Of a stretch of 64,000 nt of DNA, positions 46,990 through 55,206 are shown piece by piece. Location: NCBI GenBank assembly GCA_025698865.1, contig JAILWQ010000001.1, positions 620,001 to 684,000 on the forward strand. The letters run 5' to 3'. The translations under genes were made by a program, and so were the position numbers. The DNA is from Erythrobacter sp. Lineage in GTDB: Bacteria > Pseudomonadota > Alphaproteobacteria > Sphingomonadales > Sphingomonadaceae. Under the pieces are notes generated by a model. The model was not told where the DNA came from, made no database searches, and saw only the letters and a list, made by a program, of their open reading frames with translations. Positions within the stretch are counted from its first letter, which is position 1. Every line of letters begins with the position of its first letter.

Positions 46990-48459
46990 TCAGCCTTCCC
47001 GGCGCGTGAGGTGTTCCACCAGCCTGCCGAGGCCCACCGAGTTCGAACCCTTCACGAGGATCGCATCGCCCCCGACGATGCCGTAATCCTCCAGAGCCTC
47101 GATGGCCTTGGCAGCATCCTCGCAATGGGTGAAAGATCCGTCGAAGCCAAGCGACTGCCCTTGAGCTTTCCCCAATTCCAGCCCGAGCGCGCGCATTTCC
47201 TCGCCGACAAGCACCACGTGATCGACCTTCGCGGCGCTGATCGGTGCGGCCAGCGCGACGTGGAAGGCGCGGCCGAAAGCGCCCAGTTCCTTCATGCTGC
47301 CGAGCACTGCGATGCGGCGGCCGGCGGGCGTCTGGCCCAGCTGGGCAAGCGTGGCGCGCATGCTGGCGGGGTTGGCGTTGTAGCTCTCGTCGATCACCAG
47401 CGCCTGTCCGCCGGGCGCCCCGATCTGGTGACGCGCGCCGCGGCCCTTCAGCCCGCCCATCTCGGCCAGCGCGAGCCCGGCGGCGGCAAGGTCGGCCCCG
47501 CAGGCGCGCACGGCCGCGATCACGGCGAGCGAGTTCATGATCCAGTGTTCGCCCGGTTCGGCGACGGTGAAGCACATCCGGCCTTCGGGGTACTCGCAGG
47601 TGACGAGACTGCCGCCGTTCGCGCTCGGAATCGCATCGAGCAGGCGGACGGTCGCACCGCGCGCGGTGCCGAAGCTCACGATCTTCGCTCCAGCCTTCTC
47701 GGCGTGGTCGCGGAGGCGCTTGAAGTGCGGGTTGTCGGCCGGGATCACCGCCGTGCCGCCGGAAACGAGCCCACCGAAGATCTCCGCCTTGGCGTCGGCG
47801 ATCGCCTCCTCGCTGCCGAGATTCTCGATATGGGCGGGCGCGATGGTGGTGACGACCGCAACATGGGGGCGGACATGGGCGGCGAGCGTGTCGATCTCGC
47901 CGGCGTGGTTCATGCCCATCTCGAAGACGCCGAAGCGGCTGCGGGCGGGCATCCGCGCGAGGCTGAGCGGCACGCCGACATGGTTGTTGTAGCTGCGGAT
48001 CGAGCGGTGGGCCTGCCCCCGGCTGGAACGTTCGAGCGCGGCGAAGATCGCTTCCTTGACCCCGGTCTTGCCGACCGAGCCTGTAACGCCGACAATCCTC
48101 GCCTCGACCCGCGAACGGGCGGCCGCGGCGAGCGCATGGAGCGCGGCGGTGGTGTCCTCCACCAACACGTGCGGATAGTCGACCGGGCGGTCGACCAGCG
48201 CGGCAACTGCGCCATTGGCGAACGCGGTCTCGATGAAGCGGTGCCCGTCCATCGCTTCGCCCTTGAGCGCCACGAAGAGGTCGCCGTTGCGGATGTCGCG
48301 GCTGTCGGTGTCGATGCCGGAGACCTGGAAATCGCCGCTTGCCCTGCCGCCGGTCGCCTCGGCGATGGAGGCTGCGTCCCACAGCGCGAGCGGCAGACGA
48401 TCGCGCGCGAAGATCGGCCACGGCTTGAGCGCGGGGTGCGAAAGGATGGCGGCGCTCAT
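46990..48459 (-). CDS. murF: UDP-MurNAc-tripeptide--D-Ala-D-Ala ligase
   Basis: Adds D-Ala-D-Ala, finishing the pentapeptide precursor. It is 489 residues. The N-terminal domain contains VSGIDTDSRDIRNGDLFVAL. The P-loop is GVTGSVGKTGVKEA, and the central region MGMNHAGEI and C-terminal DESYNANPASM are MurF markers. The ATG overlaps the murE stop as ATGA. It is slightly longer than E. coli MurF (452). Confidence 0.97.
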   Translation of the reverse strand: MSAAILSHPALKPWPIFARDRLPLALWDAASIAEATGGRASGDFQVSGIDTDSRDIRNGDLFVALKGEAMDGHRFIETAFANGAVAALVDRPVDYPHVLVEDTTAALHALAAAARSRVEARIVGVTGSVGKTGVKEAIFAALERSSRGQAHRSIRSYNNHVGVPLSLARMPARSRFGVFEMGMNHAGEIDTLAAHVRPHVAVVTTIAPAHIENLGSEEAIADAKAEIFGGLVSGGTAVIPADNPHFKRLRDHAEKAGAKIVSFGTARGATVRLLDAIPSANGGSLVTCEYPEGRMCFTVAEPGEHWIMNSLAVIAAVRACGADLAAAGLALAEMGGLKGRGARHQIGAPGGQALVIDESYNANPASMRATLAQLGQTPAGRRIAVLGSMKELGAFGRAFHVALAAPISAAKVDHVVLVGEEMRALGLELGKAQGQSLGFDGSFTHCEDAAKAIEALEDYGIVGGDAILVKGSNSVGLGRLVEHLTRREG

Positions 48460-49937
48460 GCCCCGGCTCCTGCCGCGCATTCGCGCGCCACCTCTACGTC
48501 GTCGAACGGCAAAACCTGCATTCTCTCTCCCGATCCCACGATCTGACCCTTTTCGTGTCCCTTGCCCGCGACCAGCACGATGTCGCCCTCGCCCGCTTCG
48601 GCGATGGCCGCCGCGATGGCGGCGCGCCGGTCGCCGATCTCGCGCGCGTCCGCTCCGGCGCCCGCAAGCACCGCGCGGCGGATCGCCGCCGGGTCCTCGC
48701 CACGCGGATTGTCGTCGGTGACGATGACGAGGTCGGAATGCTTCGCCGCCGCCGCGCCCATCGGTTCGCGTTTGCCGTGATCGCGATCGCCGCCCGCGCC
48801 AAAAACAGTGATGAGCCGGCCCGACACATGCGGGCGCAGCGCCGCGATGGCCGCCTCGAGCGCGTCGGCAGTGTGGGCGTAGTCGACATAGACCGGCGCG
48901 CCGCTCTGGGCGATCACCGCGCGTTCGAGCCGCCCGCGCACCGGCTGGAGCCGCGCGACCGCATCCCACACGCGGCCGGCATCGGTCCCGGTCGCGAGCG
49001 CGAGCCCGGCAGCGGTGAGCGCGTTCGACACCTGATAGGCACCGATCAGCGGCAGGCGGATGGTGCGGGTGGTGCGGCCATGCTCGATGGTGAGTTCCTG
49101 CCCGAGCGGAGTCGCCTCGCGCGCGATGAGGCGAATATCCTCGCCCTTCTCGCCGGCGGTGAACAGCTTGAGGCCGCGCTTCCTTGCATGCTCGATCGCG
49201 CGGGCAGTCCAGTCTCTGTCGTCGGCGCCGGTCCAGATCACGGCTGTCGCATCGTCCGCCGCGACTTCGTCGAACAGGCGCATCTTGGCGAGGAAATAGT
49301 CCTCCATGTCGGCGTGGTAGTCGAGATGGTCGCGGCTGAAATTGGTGAAGCCGACCGCCTGCGGCCGCACGCCCTCGTTGCGATATTGCGAGAGGCCGTG
49401 GCTCGATGCCTCGAAGGCGACATGGCTCACGCCCTCGCGCGCCAGCCCGCTGAGATTAGACAGGAAGGTGACGATGTCGGGCGTGGTGAGGCCGGTGGAG
49501 ACGCTTTCGTCCGGCGTGGTGACGCCGAGCGTGCCAATGCTCGCCGCCCGCTCGCCCGCCATGCGCCAGATCTGGCGGGTCATCTCGACGGTCGAGGTCT
49601 TGCCGTTGGTGCCGGTGACGGCGACGATATGCGCAGGGATCGGCGTGAAGAACTGCGCGGCGGCGCGAGCGAAAGCGCGGCGGGGTTCGGCATCGGCGAC
49701 ATGCGCCGCACCCGAGACACTCGCTTCGGGCCGGGCGACCACGGCCACCGCGCCCGCCTCGATCGCGGCGGGAATGAAATCCTCGCCGTTTGACTGCGCG
49801 CCGCGAAAGGCGCCGAACACCGTGCCTGGCGCGACCTTGCGATGGTCGATGGCGAAGCCGGTCACGTCGGCATCGGCCGCCGTGTCCAGATCGGTGGCAT
49901 CGAGGCCCGCGCCGCGCAGGATGTTCGCCAGCTTCAC
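48456..49937 (-). CDS. murE: UDP-MurNAc-L-Ala-D-Glu--meso-diaminopimelate ligase
   Basis: Adds the third amino acid of the stem peptide. It is 493 residues. P-loop VTGTNGKTSTVEM and substrate loop FTNFSRDHLDYH are typical. The motif DDNPRGEDP near residue 412 is the known determinant for meso-diaminopimelate rather than lysine, which fits the lysA and L,D-transpeptidase genes in this window. Start and stop overlap ftsI and murF. Confidence 0.98.
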   Translation of the reverse strand: MKLANILRGAGLDATDLDTAADADVTGFAIDHRKVAPGTVFGAFRGAQSNGEDFIPAAIEAGAVAVVARPEASVSGAAHVADAEPRRAFARAAAQFFTPIPAHIVAVTGTNGKTSTVEMTRQIWRMAGERAASIGTLGVTTPDESVSTGLTTPDIVTFLSNLSGLAREGVSHVAFEASSHGLSQYRNEGVRPQAVGFTNFSRDHLDYHADMEDYFLAKMRLFDEVAADDATAVIWTGADDRDWTARAIEHARKRGLKLFTAGEKGEDIRLIAREATPLGQELTIEHGRTTRTIRLPLIGAYQVSNALTAAGLALATGTDAGRVWDAVARLQPVRGRLERAVIAQSGAPVYVDYAHTADALEAAIAALRPHVSGRLITVFGAGGDRDHGKREPMGAAAAKHSDLVIVTDDNPRGEDPAAIRRAVLAGAGADAREIGDRRAAIAAAIAEAGEGDIVLVAGKGHEKGQIVGSGERMQVLPFDDVEVARECAAGAGA

Positions 49938-51691
49938 TTGTTCGCCTCGGGGATGAGCGGCTTGATGTCGGAAATGTCGACATCGCGGTGCTCATCCGGA
50001 CGCACGCCGAGCATCGGACCGATGCGGGGTACCAGCTTGCCGACGATCGGCGCGGCGTTCCAGGCGGCGGTGCGCTGGAACGAGCTGGCGACGGTGCCCT
50101 TGGGCTCGTCGAGCATGGCGATCACGACATAGCGCGGGCGATCCATCGGGAAGGCGGCGGCAAAGGTCGAGACCAGCGTGCTGCGGCGGTATCCCCCTGC
50201 GCCCGGCTTTTCGGCCGAGCCGGTCTTGCCGCCGACCCGGTAGCCGACCGCATCGGCATTCCGGCCGGTGCCGTATTTGGTGATCGCCCGCAGCAGCTGG
50301 CGCATCCGGCTGGAGGTCGATTCCTTGAACACCCGGCGGCCCTTGGGCGCATCCTCGGGCGCGATCTTGTGCATCGTCGCCGGGCGCCAGATGCCGCCAT
50401 TGACCATCGCGGCATAGGCGCTGGCCAGGTGCAGCGGAGTTACCGCGATACCGTGGCCATAGGCGACCGTCATATTGCGCAGGCGCGGCCAGTTGTCGCC
50501 CGGCCAGAGCGGAAAGCCCTTGGCCGGCAGCTCGATATGCGGACGCTCGTTGAAGCCCATGTCGATCATGTACCGGCGCATCTTTTCCGGGCCGAGCTTG
50601 TCGGCAATCCGCGCGGTGACCGTGTTCGACGAATGGATCAGCGTCGAGGGGACGTTGAGCGAATTGCCGAGGAAGTGGCTGTCCTTGATCGTGAAGCGCC
50701 CGGCCCGGACCGGTCGCGCATCCCATTGCGCGCCGAGATCGCGGACCACGCCGGCATCGATCGCCGCGGCGATGGAGAGCGGCTTGAAGGTCGAACCGAG
50801 TTCGTAAACCTGGTTCGTCACGCGGTTGAACATGAGCGATGCGCCGCGCTCGTCGATCTTGTTGGGGTCGAATTCGGGCAGCGAGGCGAGCGCTAGCACC
50901 TCGCCCGTGTCGACGTCGAGCACGATACCCGCGCCGCCCAGCGCGTCGACCAGTTTCATCCCGCGCCGCAACTCGTCCTCGAGCGCGCCCTGAACCCGCA
51001 TGTCGATGCTGAGCATGGCCGGCGTGCCCCGGCGCGAGGGATCGGCGAGCCGCTCGTCGAGCACGGCCTCCATGCCCACGCGGCCCTTGCCGTCTGCCCC
51101 GACATAGCCGAGCACGTGTGCGCCCATCGGCCCCTGCGGGTAATGACGGTCGGTTTCCTGCGGCATTTCGAGGCCGAGTTCGCCGATTTCCTGAACCCGG
51201 TTGGCTTCTTCCGGCAGGACCCGGCGGCGCAGATAGCCCTGCTGGCCGTTGGCGAGGCGGCGGGCAACCTTCGCCTCGTCGAGGTCGGGGAAGATCGCCT
51301 TCAATTCGGCGGCGACCTGTTCGGGCGGCTTGACCAGAGCCGAGCCGCTGTCGCCCAGCGCCTCGGGATTGAACCACAGTGCATAGGCGGGAAAGGCGCG
51401 TGCCAGCGGGACGCCGCGCCGGTCGACGATCTCGCCGCGCGGGGGGAGGAGCGCATCCTCGAGCGAGGTCGCGGCGACCGCCCGGTCGCTCATGCCGAGA
51501 AAACCGACCCGCACCACCGCGATCAGAGCGACGAAAGCAAAGCCCAGAGCGAGCCACAACAGGCGCACCTTGGCCGTGGTCACCGCGGATTGGCGGGCAG
51601 TGACCAATTGCACCCGCGCATTGTCGCGGCGCGGCACGAAGGCGGTGGTCCCTGCCGGAGCGAAGCTGCCGAAGCCGCTCAGCGCATTCAT
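49934..51691 (-). CDS. ftsI: Septal penicillin-binding protein 3 (transpeptidase FtsI)
   Basis: Bitopic class B PBP that cross-links septal peptidoglycan with FtsW. It is 585 residues. The N-terminal cytoplasmic tail is about 43 residues, the transmembrane helix about 44-66. The pedestal domain opens with RGEIVDRRGVPLA. The catalytic domain has nucleophile Ser300 in STFK (300-303), HSSN in the SxN role, and KTGS within GGKTGSAEKP. The start overlaps the ftsL stop and the stop overlaps murE. Confidence 0.97.
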   Translation of the reverse strand: MNALSGFGSFAPAGTTAFVPRRDNARVQLVTARQSAVTTAKVRLLWLALGFAFVALIAVVRVGFLGMSDRAVAATSLEDALLPPRGEIVDRRGVPLARAFPAYALWFNPEALGDSGSALVKPPEQVAAELKAIFPDLDEAKVARRLANGQQGYLRRRVLPEEANRVQEIGELGLEMPQETDRHYPQGPMGAHVLGYVGADGKGRVGMEAVLDERLADPSRRGTPAMLSIDMRVQGALEDELRRGMKLVDALGGAGIVLDVDTGEVLALASLPEFDPNKIDERGASLMFNRVTNQVYELGSTFKPLSIAAAIDAGVVRDLGAQWDARPVRAGRFTIKDSHFLGNSLNVPSTLIHSSNTVTARIADKLGPEKMRRYMIDMGFNERPHIELPAKGFPLWPGDNWPRLRNMTVAYGHGIAVTPLHLASAYAAMVNGGIWRPATMHKIAPEDAPKGRRVFKESTSSRMRQLLRAITKYGTGRNADAVGYRVGGKTGSAEKPGAGGYRRSTLVSTFAAAFPMDRPRYVVIAMLDEPKGTVASSFQRTAAWNAAPIVGKLVPRIGPMLGVRPDEHRDVDISDIKPLIPEANK

Positions 51692-52227
51692 TGTCCGATC
51701 TCGGCGCCGGGCGAGGCCATTGCCCCGCGCGCGAGGCGCTGGGCGAGCGTTGCGCCGGAGGTCTCGGCCAGCTGCGCTGCTTCCTCGCCCGCCGTCTGCC
51801 GCGCCTCGTCGGACAGGGTGCGGCCGGTCAGCGGCGAGACCCAGTCGGCGAACATGCTCTCATCCTCGGCCACATCGGCGCGGGCGAACTTCACCGGCTC
51901 GGGCGCGTTCGATCCGCGCGGGGTGCCGAGGGCGGCAAGCTGGCGCTCGCTTTCGAGATACTGGTCGGCGCGCGGCGCGGCGTAGCCGAATTCGAGGCGG
52001 TTCCAGTTCGACAGCTGATATTGGCTGGCGCGGGTCTGGAACTCGGTCTCGAGCATCAGCTTCTCGCGCTGGAGGGCGATGATCTTGCGTTCGGCGAGCC
52101 GCACCTCGCTCTTGATCGCGTTCACATGGAAAGTGAGCGCGAGGAAGCCCGCCAGCGCGCAGCCGAGCGCAGCGGCCCAGCCGACATGGCGCAGGCGGCT
52201 GCCGACGGGAGGAGCTTTCGATGCCAT
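51688..52227 (-). CDS. ftsL: FtsL-like cell division protein
   Basis: Small bitopic divisome protein that with FtsB and FtsQ activates FtsWI. It is 179 residues: short cytoplasmic tail, one helix (about 15-36), then a periplasmic leucine-heptad coiled coil (about 38-70; IKSEVRLAERKIIALQREK). The C-terminal 100 residues are an uncommon extension, hydrophilic and Ala/Glu-rich, where classic FtsL ends near 110-120. The name rests on position between rsmH and ftsI plus topology. The start overlaps the rsmH stop. Confidence 0.85.
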   Translation of the reverse strand: MASKAPPVGSRLRHVGWAAALGCALAGFLALTFHVNAIKSEVRLAERKIIALQREKLMLETEFQTRASQYQLSNWNRLEFGYAAPRADQYLESERQLAALGTPRGSNAPEPVKFARADVAEDESMFADWVSPLTGRTLSDEARQTAGEEAAQLAETSGATLAQRLARGAMASPGAEIGQ

Positions 52228-53162
52228 CAGGCGGCCTCCCTCGCCGGTGCGGACGTGCGACGGGCGTGGCGCAGGACCGAGGAGCGGGCCCGCGGATTGC
52301 GCGCGATCTCCGCCTCGCCCGGACGGATCGCCTTGCTGACCTTGGCAAAGCGCGGCTCGGCCTGATCGGCGAGCGGCAGATGGCGCGATCCGCCGCTGAC
52401 GGAGGAGGCGTCGCGCAGGAAGCGCTTCACGATCCGGTCCTCGAGGCTGTGGAAGCTGACCACGGCGAGGCGGCCGTCATTCTTCAGCAGCCGCTCGGCT
52501 CCGGCGAGACCCTGCTCCAGCTCGTCGAGCTCGCCGTTCACATGGATGCGAACCGCCTGGAAGCTGCGCGTGGCCGGATCCTTCTTGTCGTGCGGACGAT
52601 AGCCCAGCGCCTGCCGCACCACCCGGGCGAAATCGCCGGTCGTGGTAAGGGGGCGCGCGGCGACGATGGCGCGGGCGATGCGGCGCGACTGGCGCTCCTC
52701 GCCATAGGTGTAGAGCACGTCGGCGATGGCGTCCGCCTCGGCGGTGTTGAGGAAATCGGCGGCGCTTTCGCCTTCCTGGCTCATCCGCATGTCGAGCGGA
52801 CCATCGGAGGAAAAGGCGAAGCCCCGCTCCGCCTGGTCGAGCTGCATCGACGACACTCCGATATCCATCACCACGCCATCCACATGCGCGACTCCGGATG
52901 ATCCGAGCGCTTCGACCATTTGGGAGAAACGGCGCGGATGGAGAACCAGGCGCGGCGGGTTTTCCCCGGCCTCGGCCCAGCTGCGGCCGGCGGCGATGGC
53001 ATCGGGATCGCGATCGAAGGCATGAACGGTCGCGCCGCGTTCGAGCAGCGCGCGGGTGTAGCCGCCCGCCCCGAAGGTCGCGTCGATCAGGACGTCGCCG
53101 GGCCGGGGATCGAGCGCCTCGATCACCTCGTCGAGGAGGACGGGGATATGGGGGGAATTCAC
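52227..53162 (-). CDS. rsmH: 16S rRNA (cytosine1402-N4) methyltransferase
   Basis: Methylates C1402 in the ribosomal P site. It is 311 residues from a GTG that overlaps the mraZ stop as GTGA. The SAM-binding loop [31 protein letters not shown] and [14 protein letters not shown] near the C-terminus define the family. rsmH next to mraZ at the head of the division cluster is the normal bacterial order. Confidence 0.97.
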   Translation of the reverse strand: MNSPHIPVLLDEVIEALDPRPGDVLIDATFGAGGYTRALLERGATVHAFDRDPDAIAAGRSWAEAGENPPRLVLHPRRFSQMVEALGSSGVAHVDGVVMDIGVSSMQLDQAERGFAFSSDGPLDMRMSQEGESAADFLNTAEADAIADVLYTYGEERQSRRIARAIVAARPLTTTGDFARVVRQALGYRPHDKKDPATRSFQAVRIHVNGELDELEQGLAGAERLLKNDGRLAVVSFHSLEDRIVKRFLRDASSVSGGSRHLPLADQAEPRFAKVSKAIRPGEAEIARNPRARSSVLRHARRTSAPAREAA

Positions 53163-53653
53163 TTCTTCTTCCCCTTCGCTTCGGCTTCGGCGACCAGCGC
53201 GGCACAGGCGGCCTTGGCAGCGGCCCAGTCGTCGCTCATCCGCATCAGTTCGGCCGGATTCCACAGAGTGAAGAAGCGCCCGCCGCCCTGGAAGAAGAGC
53301 CCGTCCCCGATATTCCCGAGGTCGCGCAGATATTCGGGCATGACGAAGCGGCCGCTGTCGTCGAAGGGCAGTTCGACGAAACCGTTCAGCTGGCTGGAGC
53401 GGACTTCGCGGTCGAAGTCGACGCCGCGGGCGAGCGCGCGATCTTCCTCGCGGTCGAGTTGGTCCTCGAGCTCGAGCTTGCGCGACAGGCCGAAGCCGGT
53501 GAGGCAGTTCCAGCGATCGTGCTTGGCCAGGCAGAGAACGCGGCCATCGGAGGAATCGCGGACCGCCTTGCGGAACAGCGGAGGGAGCACGTACCGGCCC
53601 TTGTCGCCCGCGGGCGACCAGGCCTGTCCGCTATATCCTCCGAAACCCGACAC
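53159..53653 (-). CDS. mraZ: Transcriptional regulator MraZ
   Basis: DNA-binding protein that represses the division cluster, including its own gene, in E. coli. It is 164 residues with two SpoVT/AbrB-like halves: the first with [15 protein letters not shown] and the second with [17 protein letters not shown] Lys-rich tail follows. Start is GTG at 53653; there is no strong ribosome-binding site. A ladder of GGGA boxes 143-186 bases upstream is the candidate operator. It is first in the 16-gene series ending with ftsZ. Confidence 0.95.
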   Translation of the reverse strand: MSGFGGYSGQAWSPAGDKGRYVLPPLFRKAVRDSSDGRVLCLAKHDRWNCLTGFGLSRKLELEDQLDREEDRALARGVDFDREVRSSQLNGFVELPFDDSGRFVMPEYLRDLGNIGDGLFFQGGGRFFTLWNPAELMRMSDDWAAAKAACAALVAEAEAKGKKK

Positions 53654-53795
53654 TTCTGGTCTGCCCCTGCCCCGTGACTGCGCTCTTCCCCGCGGACAGA
53701 CCTTCCCCGTCGCCCCCGGCGCGAAAGCGCTAGTGGCGTGCCCCCGAGGGGACTCGTCAGATCTCGGTATGTCCGATGGCCCACTGAAATATCGC

Positions 53796-53839
53796 GGGAC
53801 GCCCTGGGATGGAAGGGAAAATTACGGGATTTTTGGGGA
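53796..53839 (+). promoter_or_regulatory. Five GGGA boxes at about 10-base spacing: candidate MraZ operator
   Basis: GGGA starts at 53796, 53806, 53815, 53826 and 53836, spacings 10, 9, 11 and 10, so all fall on one face of the helix. E. coli MraZ binds direct repeats of TGGGN with five-base spacers, the same 10-base step. Here only the box at 53805 is a perfect TGGGA; the others begin with C, A, C and G. The boxes read on the strand opposite to mraZ; I do not remember the native orientation well enough to judge whether that is unusual. Confidence 0.6.
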
Positions 53840-53843
53840 AGTC

Positions 53844-53871
53844 GATCTAGGGTATTGAATAGACAACACAA
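53844..53871 (-). promoter_or_regulatory. Weak candidate promoter of mraZ
   Basis: TTGTGT (53871-53866), 16-base spacer, then TAGATC (53849-53844) on the minus strand. Match to consensus is modest (four and three of six). If used, the GGGA ladder would start within a few bases of the -10 and cover the transcription start, a repressor position. Confidence 0.3.
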
Positions 53872-53982
53872 ATTACCCGGCGTCTGCGCGAGCGGTTTGG
53901 TCGAGCGGCAGACAATATACGGGCAATTTCGTGGTCTGGCGGTTGCGATCCCCGGTCTGTCCCGGAAAATCCCGCATCTCGC

Positions 53983-54744
53983 TTAATCGTGCAAAGCGAA
54001 CTGCATCAACTCGCCGAACACCTGGGGCTGTTCGTCGTGGGAGCCCGAATGGCCGGCGTGATCGTCCGAATCGAGCATGGCGGCATCGGCGATCAGCAGC
54101 GCCTTGCCCTCCCCGATCGAGCAGCGGGCGACGAGACCTTCGGCTGTGATCGCGCAATCCGAGGGAGCGGAAGTTTCGCGGCCAACGAACCGGCCAGCGA
54201 GATCGACCGGAATCGCGCCGGCCGGGGTCGCGACCATGCGTTCGACCCTGGGCTGGCTGTCGTCATAGACGAGCTCCAGACCCCAGCGCGCGAGGATCGG
54301 CGACAACAGCACGACATCCTGCGGGCGCCGGCGATCGCCCATGGGAAAGCGCGAATGGAAGGTCAGCATGGGATCGGCGAAAACGAGCACCCGCCCGCCC
54401 CCGCGCACCCAGTCGTCGAGCGCGACATTTTCCGCCGCCGAAAGAGCGCGCGGCTGCGCGAGGATCAGCAGATCGAGATCGGCGAGAGTACCCGCATCGA
54501 ACGTGTCGAGCGGGGCGAGGTCGTATTCGGCCTCGATCGCGCGGCGCACCCAGCTCTTCTCGCCATGGTCGCGCAGGATGTCGCCGAATTCGGCGCTTTC
54601 GGGCCAGTAGATCGGCAGGGTCGAGAAAAGCCCGACCCTGGCCGCCGGTTCGCCCCGCGCCCTGCCGGTCGCCTCGGCACCGTCTGCATCGCAGGCCATC
54701 AGTGCGAGCGGCGCGGCCAGCGCCAGCCAGGCCCTAGCGAACAA
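53983..54744 (-). CDS. GldG-like lipoprotein (DUF4350-type), orphan
   Basis: 253 residues. The only fitting start is TTG at 54744, which overlaps the previous gene by 11 bases. The signal ends in lipobox ALMAC with Cys18. The rest resembles the periplasmic domain of GldG/DUF4350 proteins: LFSTLPIYWPESAEFGDIL at the N-terminus, LLILAQPRALSAAENVALDDWVRGGGRVLVFADP in the centre and KALLIADAAMLDSDDHAG near the end. GldG normally works with ABC transporter subunits; none are encoded nearby, so the role here is open. Confidence 0.7.
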   Translation of the reverse strand: MFARAWLALAAPLALMACDADGAEATGRARGEPAARVGLFSTLPIYWPESAEFGDILRDHGEKSWVRRAIEAEYDLAPLDTFDAGTLADLDLLILAQPRALSAAENVALDDWVRGGGRVLVFADPMLTFHSRFPMGDRRRPQDVVLLSPILARWGLELVYDDSQPRVERMVATPAGAIPVDLAGRFVGRETSAPSDCAITAEGLVARCSIGEGKALLIADAAMLDSDDHAGHSGSHDEQPQVFGELMQFALHD

Positions 54745-55162
54745 CCGGCTCGGCCCTCTCGGCGCCTTGCCCCGCGCCCTCTCCCGGCAGGGCAGGCGGC
54801 GGTGCGCTGGCGGTGGGCGTCGGGGTGGCCGGCAGATCGGGGACCACGCCCGCCTCGACCAGCGGATCGGATTGCGGCGCGGCAGCGCCCGGCGCGGTGG
54901 TGGAAGCGGCCTCGGGCACGGAGTTCGCTTCGGTGACCTGAGCGCGGTTCTCGATCACGCTGACGAGACCGATGAGCATGAGGATACCCAGAACGCCGGC
55001 AGCGCCGACCTGGAGCCGCTGCATAGCCTGCCCCCGCTTGCCGCCCTGCGCGATAGCCGGGTCCGCTTCGGCCAGTGTCCCGGTGGCCAGTGTCCCGGCT
55101 CGCGATTTCCCGAGCCTGCGCGAGGCTCGGGCCGGGCGGGACAGTTCTGACGTCGCATTCAT
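54734..55162 (-). CDS. Small membrane protein with Pro-rich tail; repeat in its 5' end
   Basis: 142 residues from the ATG at 55162, or 96 from a second ATG at 55024 (MQRLQVGAAGV). One transmembrane helix follows the second ATG, then a Pro/Ala/Thr/Glu tail containing VVPDLPATPTPTASAPPPALP. The first 46 residues, basic and low-complexity, are encoded by a palindromic element and a 15-base tandem duplication (55070-55143), so the shorter form may be the original gene. Function unknown. It shares an mRNA with the GldG-like lipoprotein downstream (11-base overlap). Confidence 0.6.
   Translation of the reverse strand: MNATSELSRPARASRRLGKSRAGTLATGTLAEADPAIAQGGKRGQAMQRLQVGAAGVLGILMLIGLVSVIENRAQVTEANSVPEAASTTAPGAAAPQSDPLVEAGVVPDLPATPTPTASAPPPALPGEGAGQGAERAEPVVR
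55070..55143. repeat. REP-like palindrome and tandem duplication inside a 5' coding region
   Basis: Outer arms tgtcccg (55091-55097) and cgggaca (55137-55143) enclose inner arms cccgagcc (55109-55116) and ggctcggg (55124-55131) with a seven-base loop. Next to it the 14-mer ggccagtgtcccgg occurs twice 15 bases apart (55070, 55085), giving the peptide repeat GTLAT. It looks like an intergenic palindromic repeat now read as the N-terminus of the 142-residue protein. Confidence 0.75.
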
Positions 55163-55206
55163 TGCACCGAGCCTAGCCAAGGCGCGCTCCGGGTCAAGCC
55201 CGGCGC

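Larger units (their letters stand above)
53654..53982 (-). other. 329-base region upstream of mraZ
   Basis: No gene fits here. It lies between the GldG-like lipoprotein stop and the mraZ start, both minus strand. From the distal side it holds an AT-richer stretch (53851-53880), a candidate promoter, the GGGA box ladder (53796-53839), and a GC-rich leader of about 130 bases. The leader includes a short GCGC/GCGC hairpin at 53719-53730 and a CCCC/GGGG hairpin near 53741-53751. One GANTC site (gactc, 53751-53755) is also present. A gtctgc/gcagac pair at 53882-53913 could terminate the upstream gene, without a T-run. Confidence 0.6.

Noticed and set aside
53873-54157. Small open frames upstream of mraZ
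   Set aside because: They overlap the end of the GldG-like gene in other frames, lack ribosome-binding sites and have no protein-like composition.
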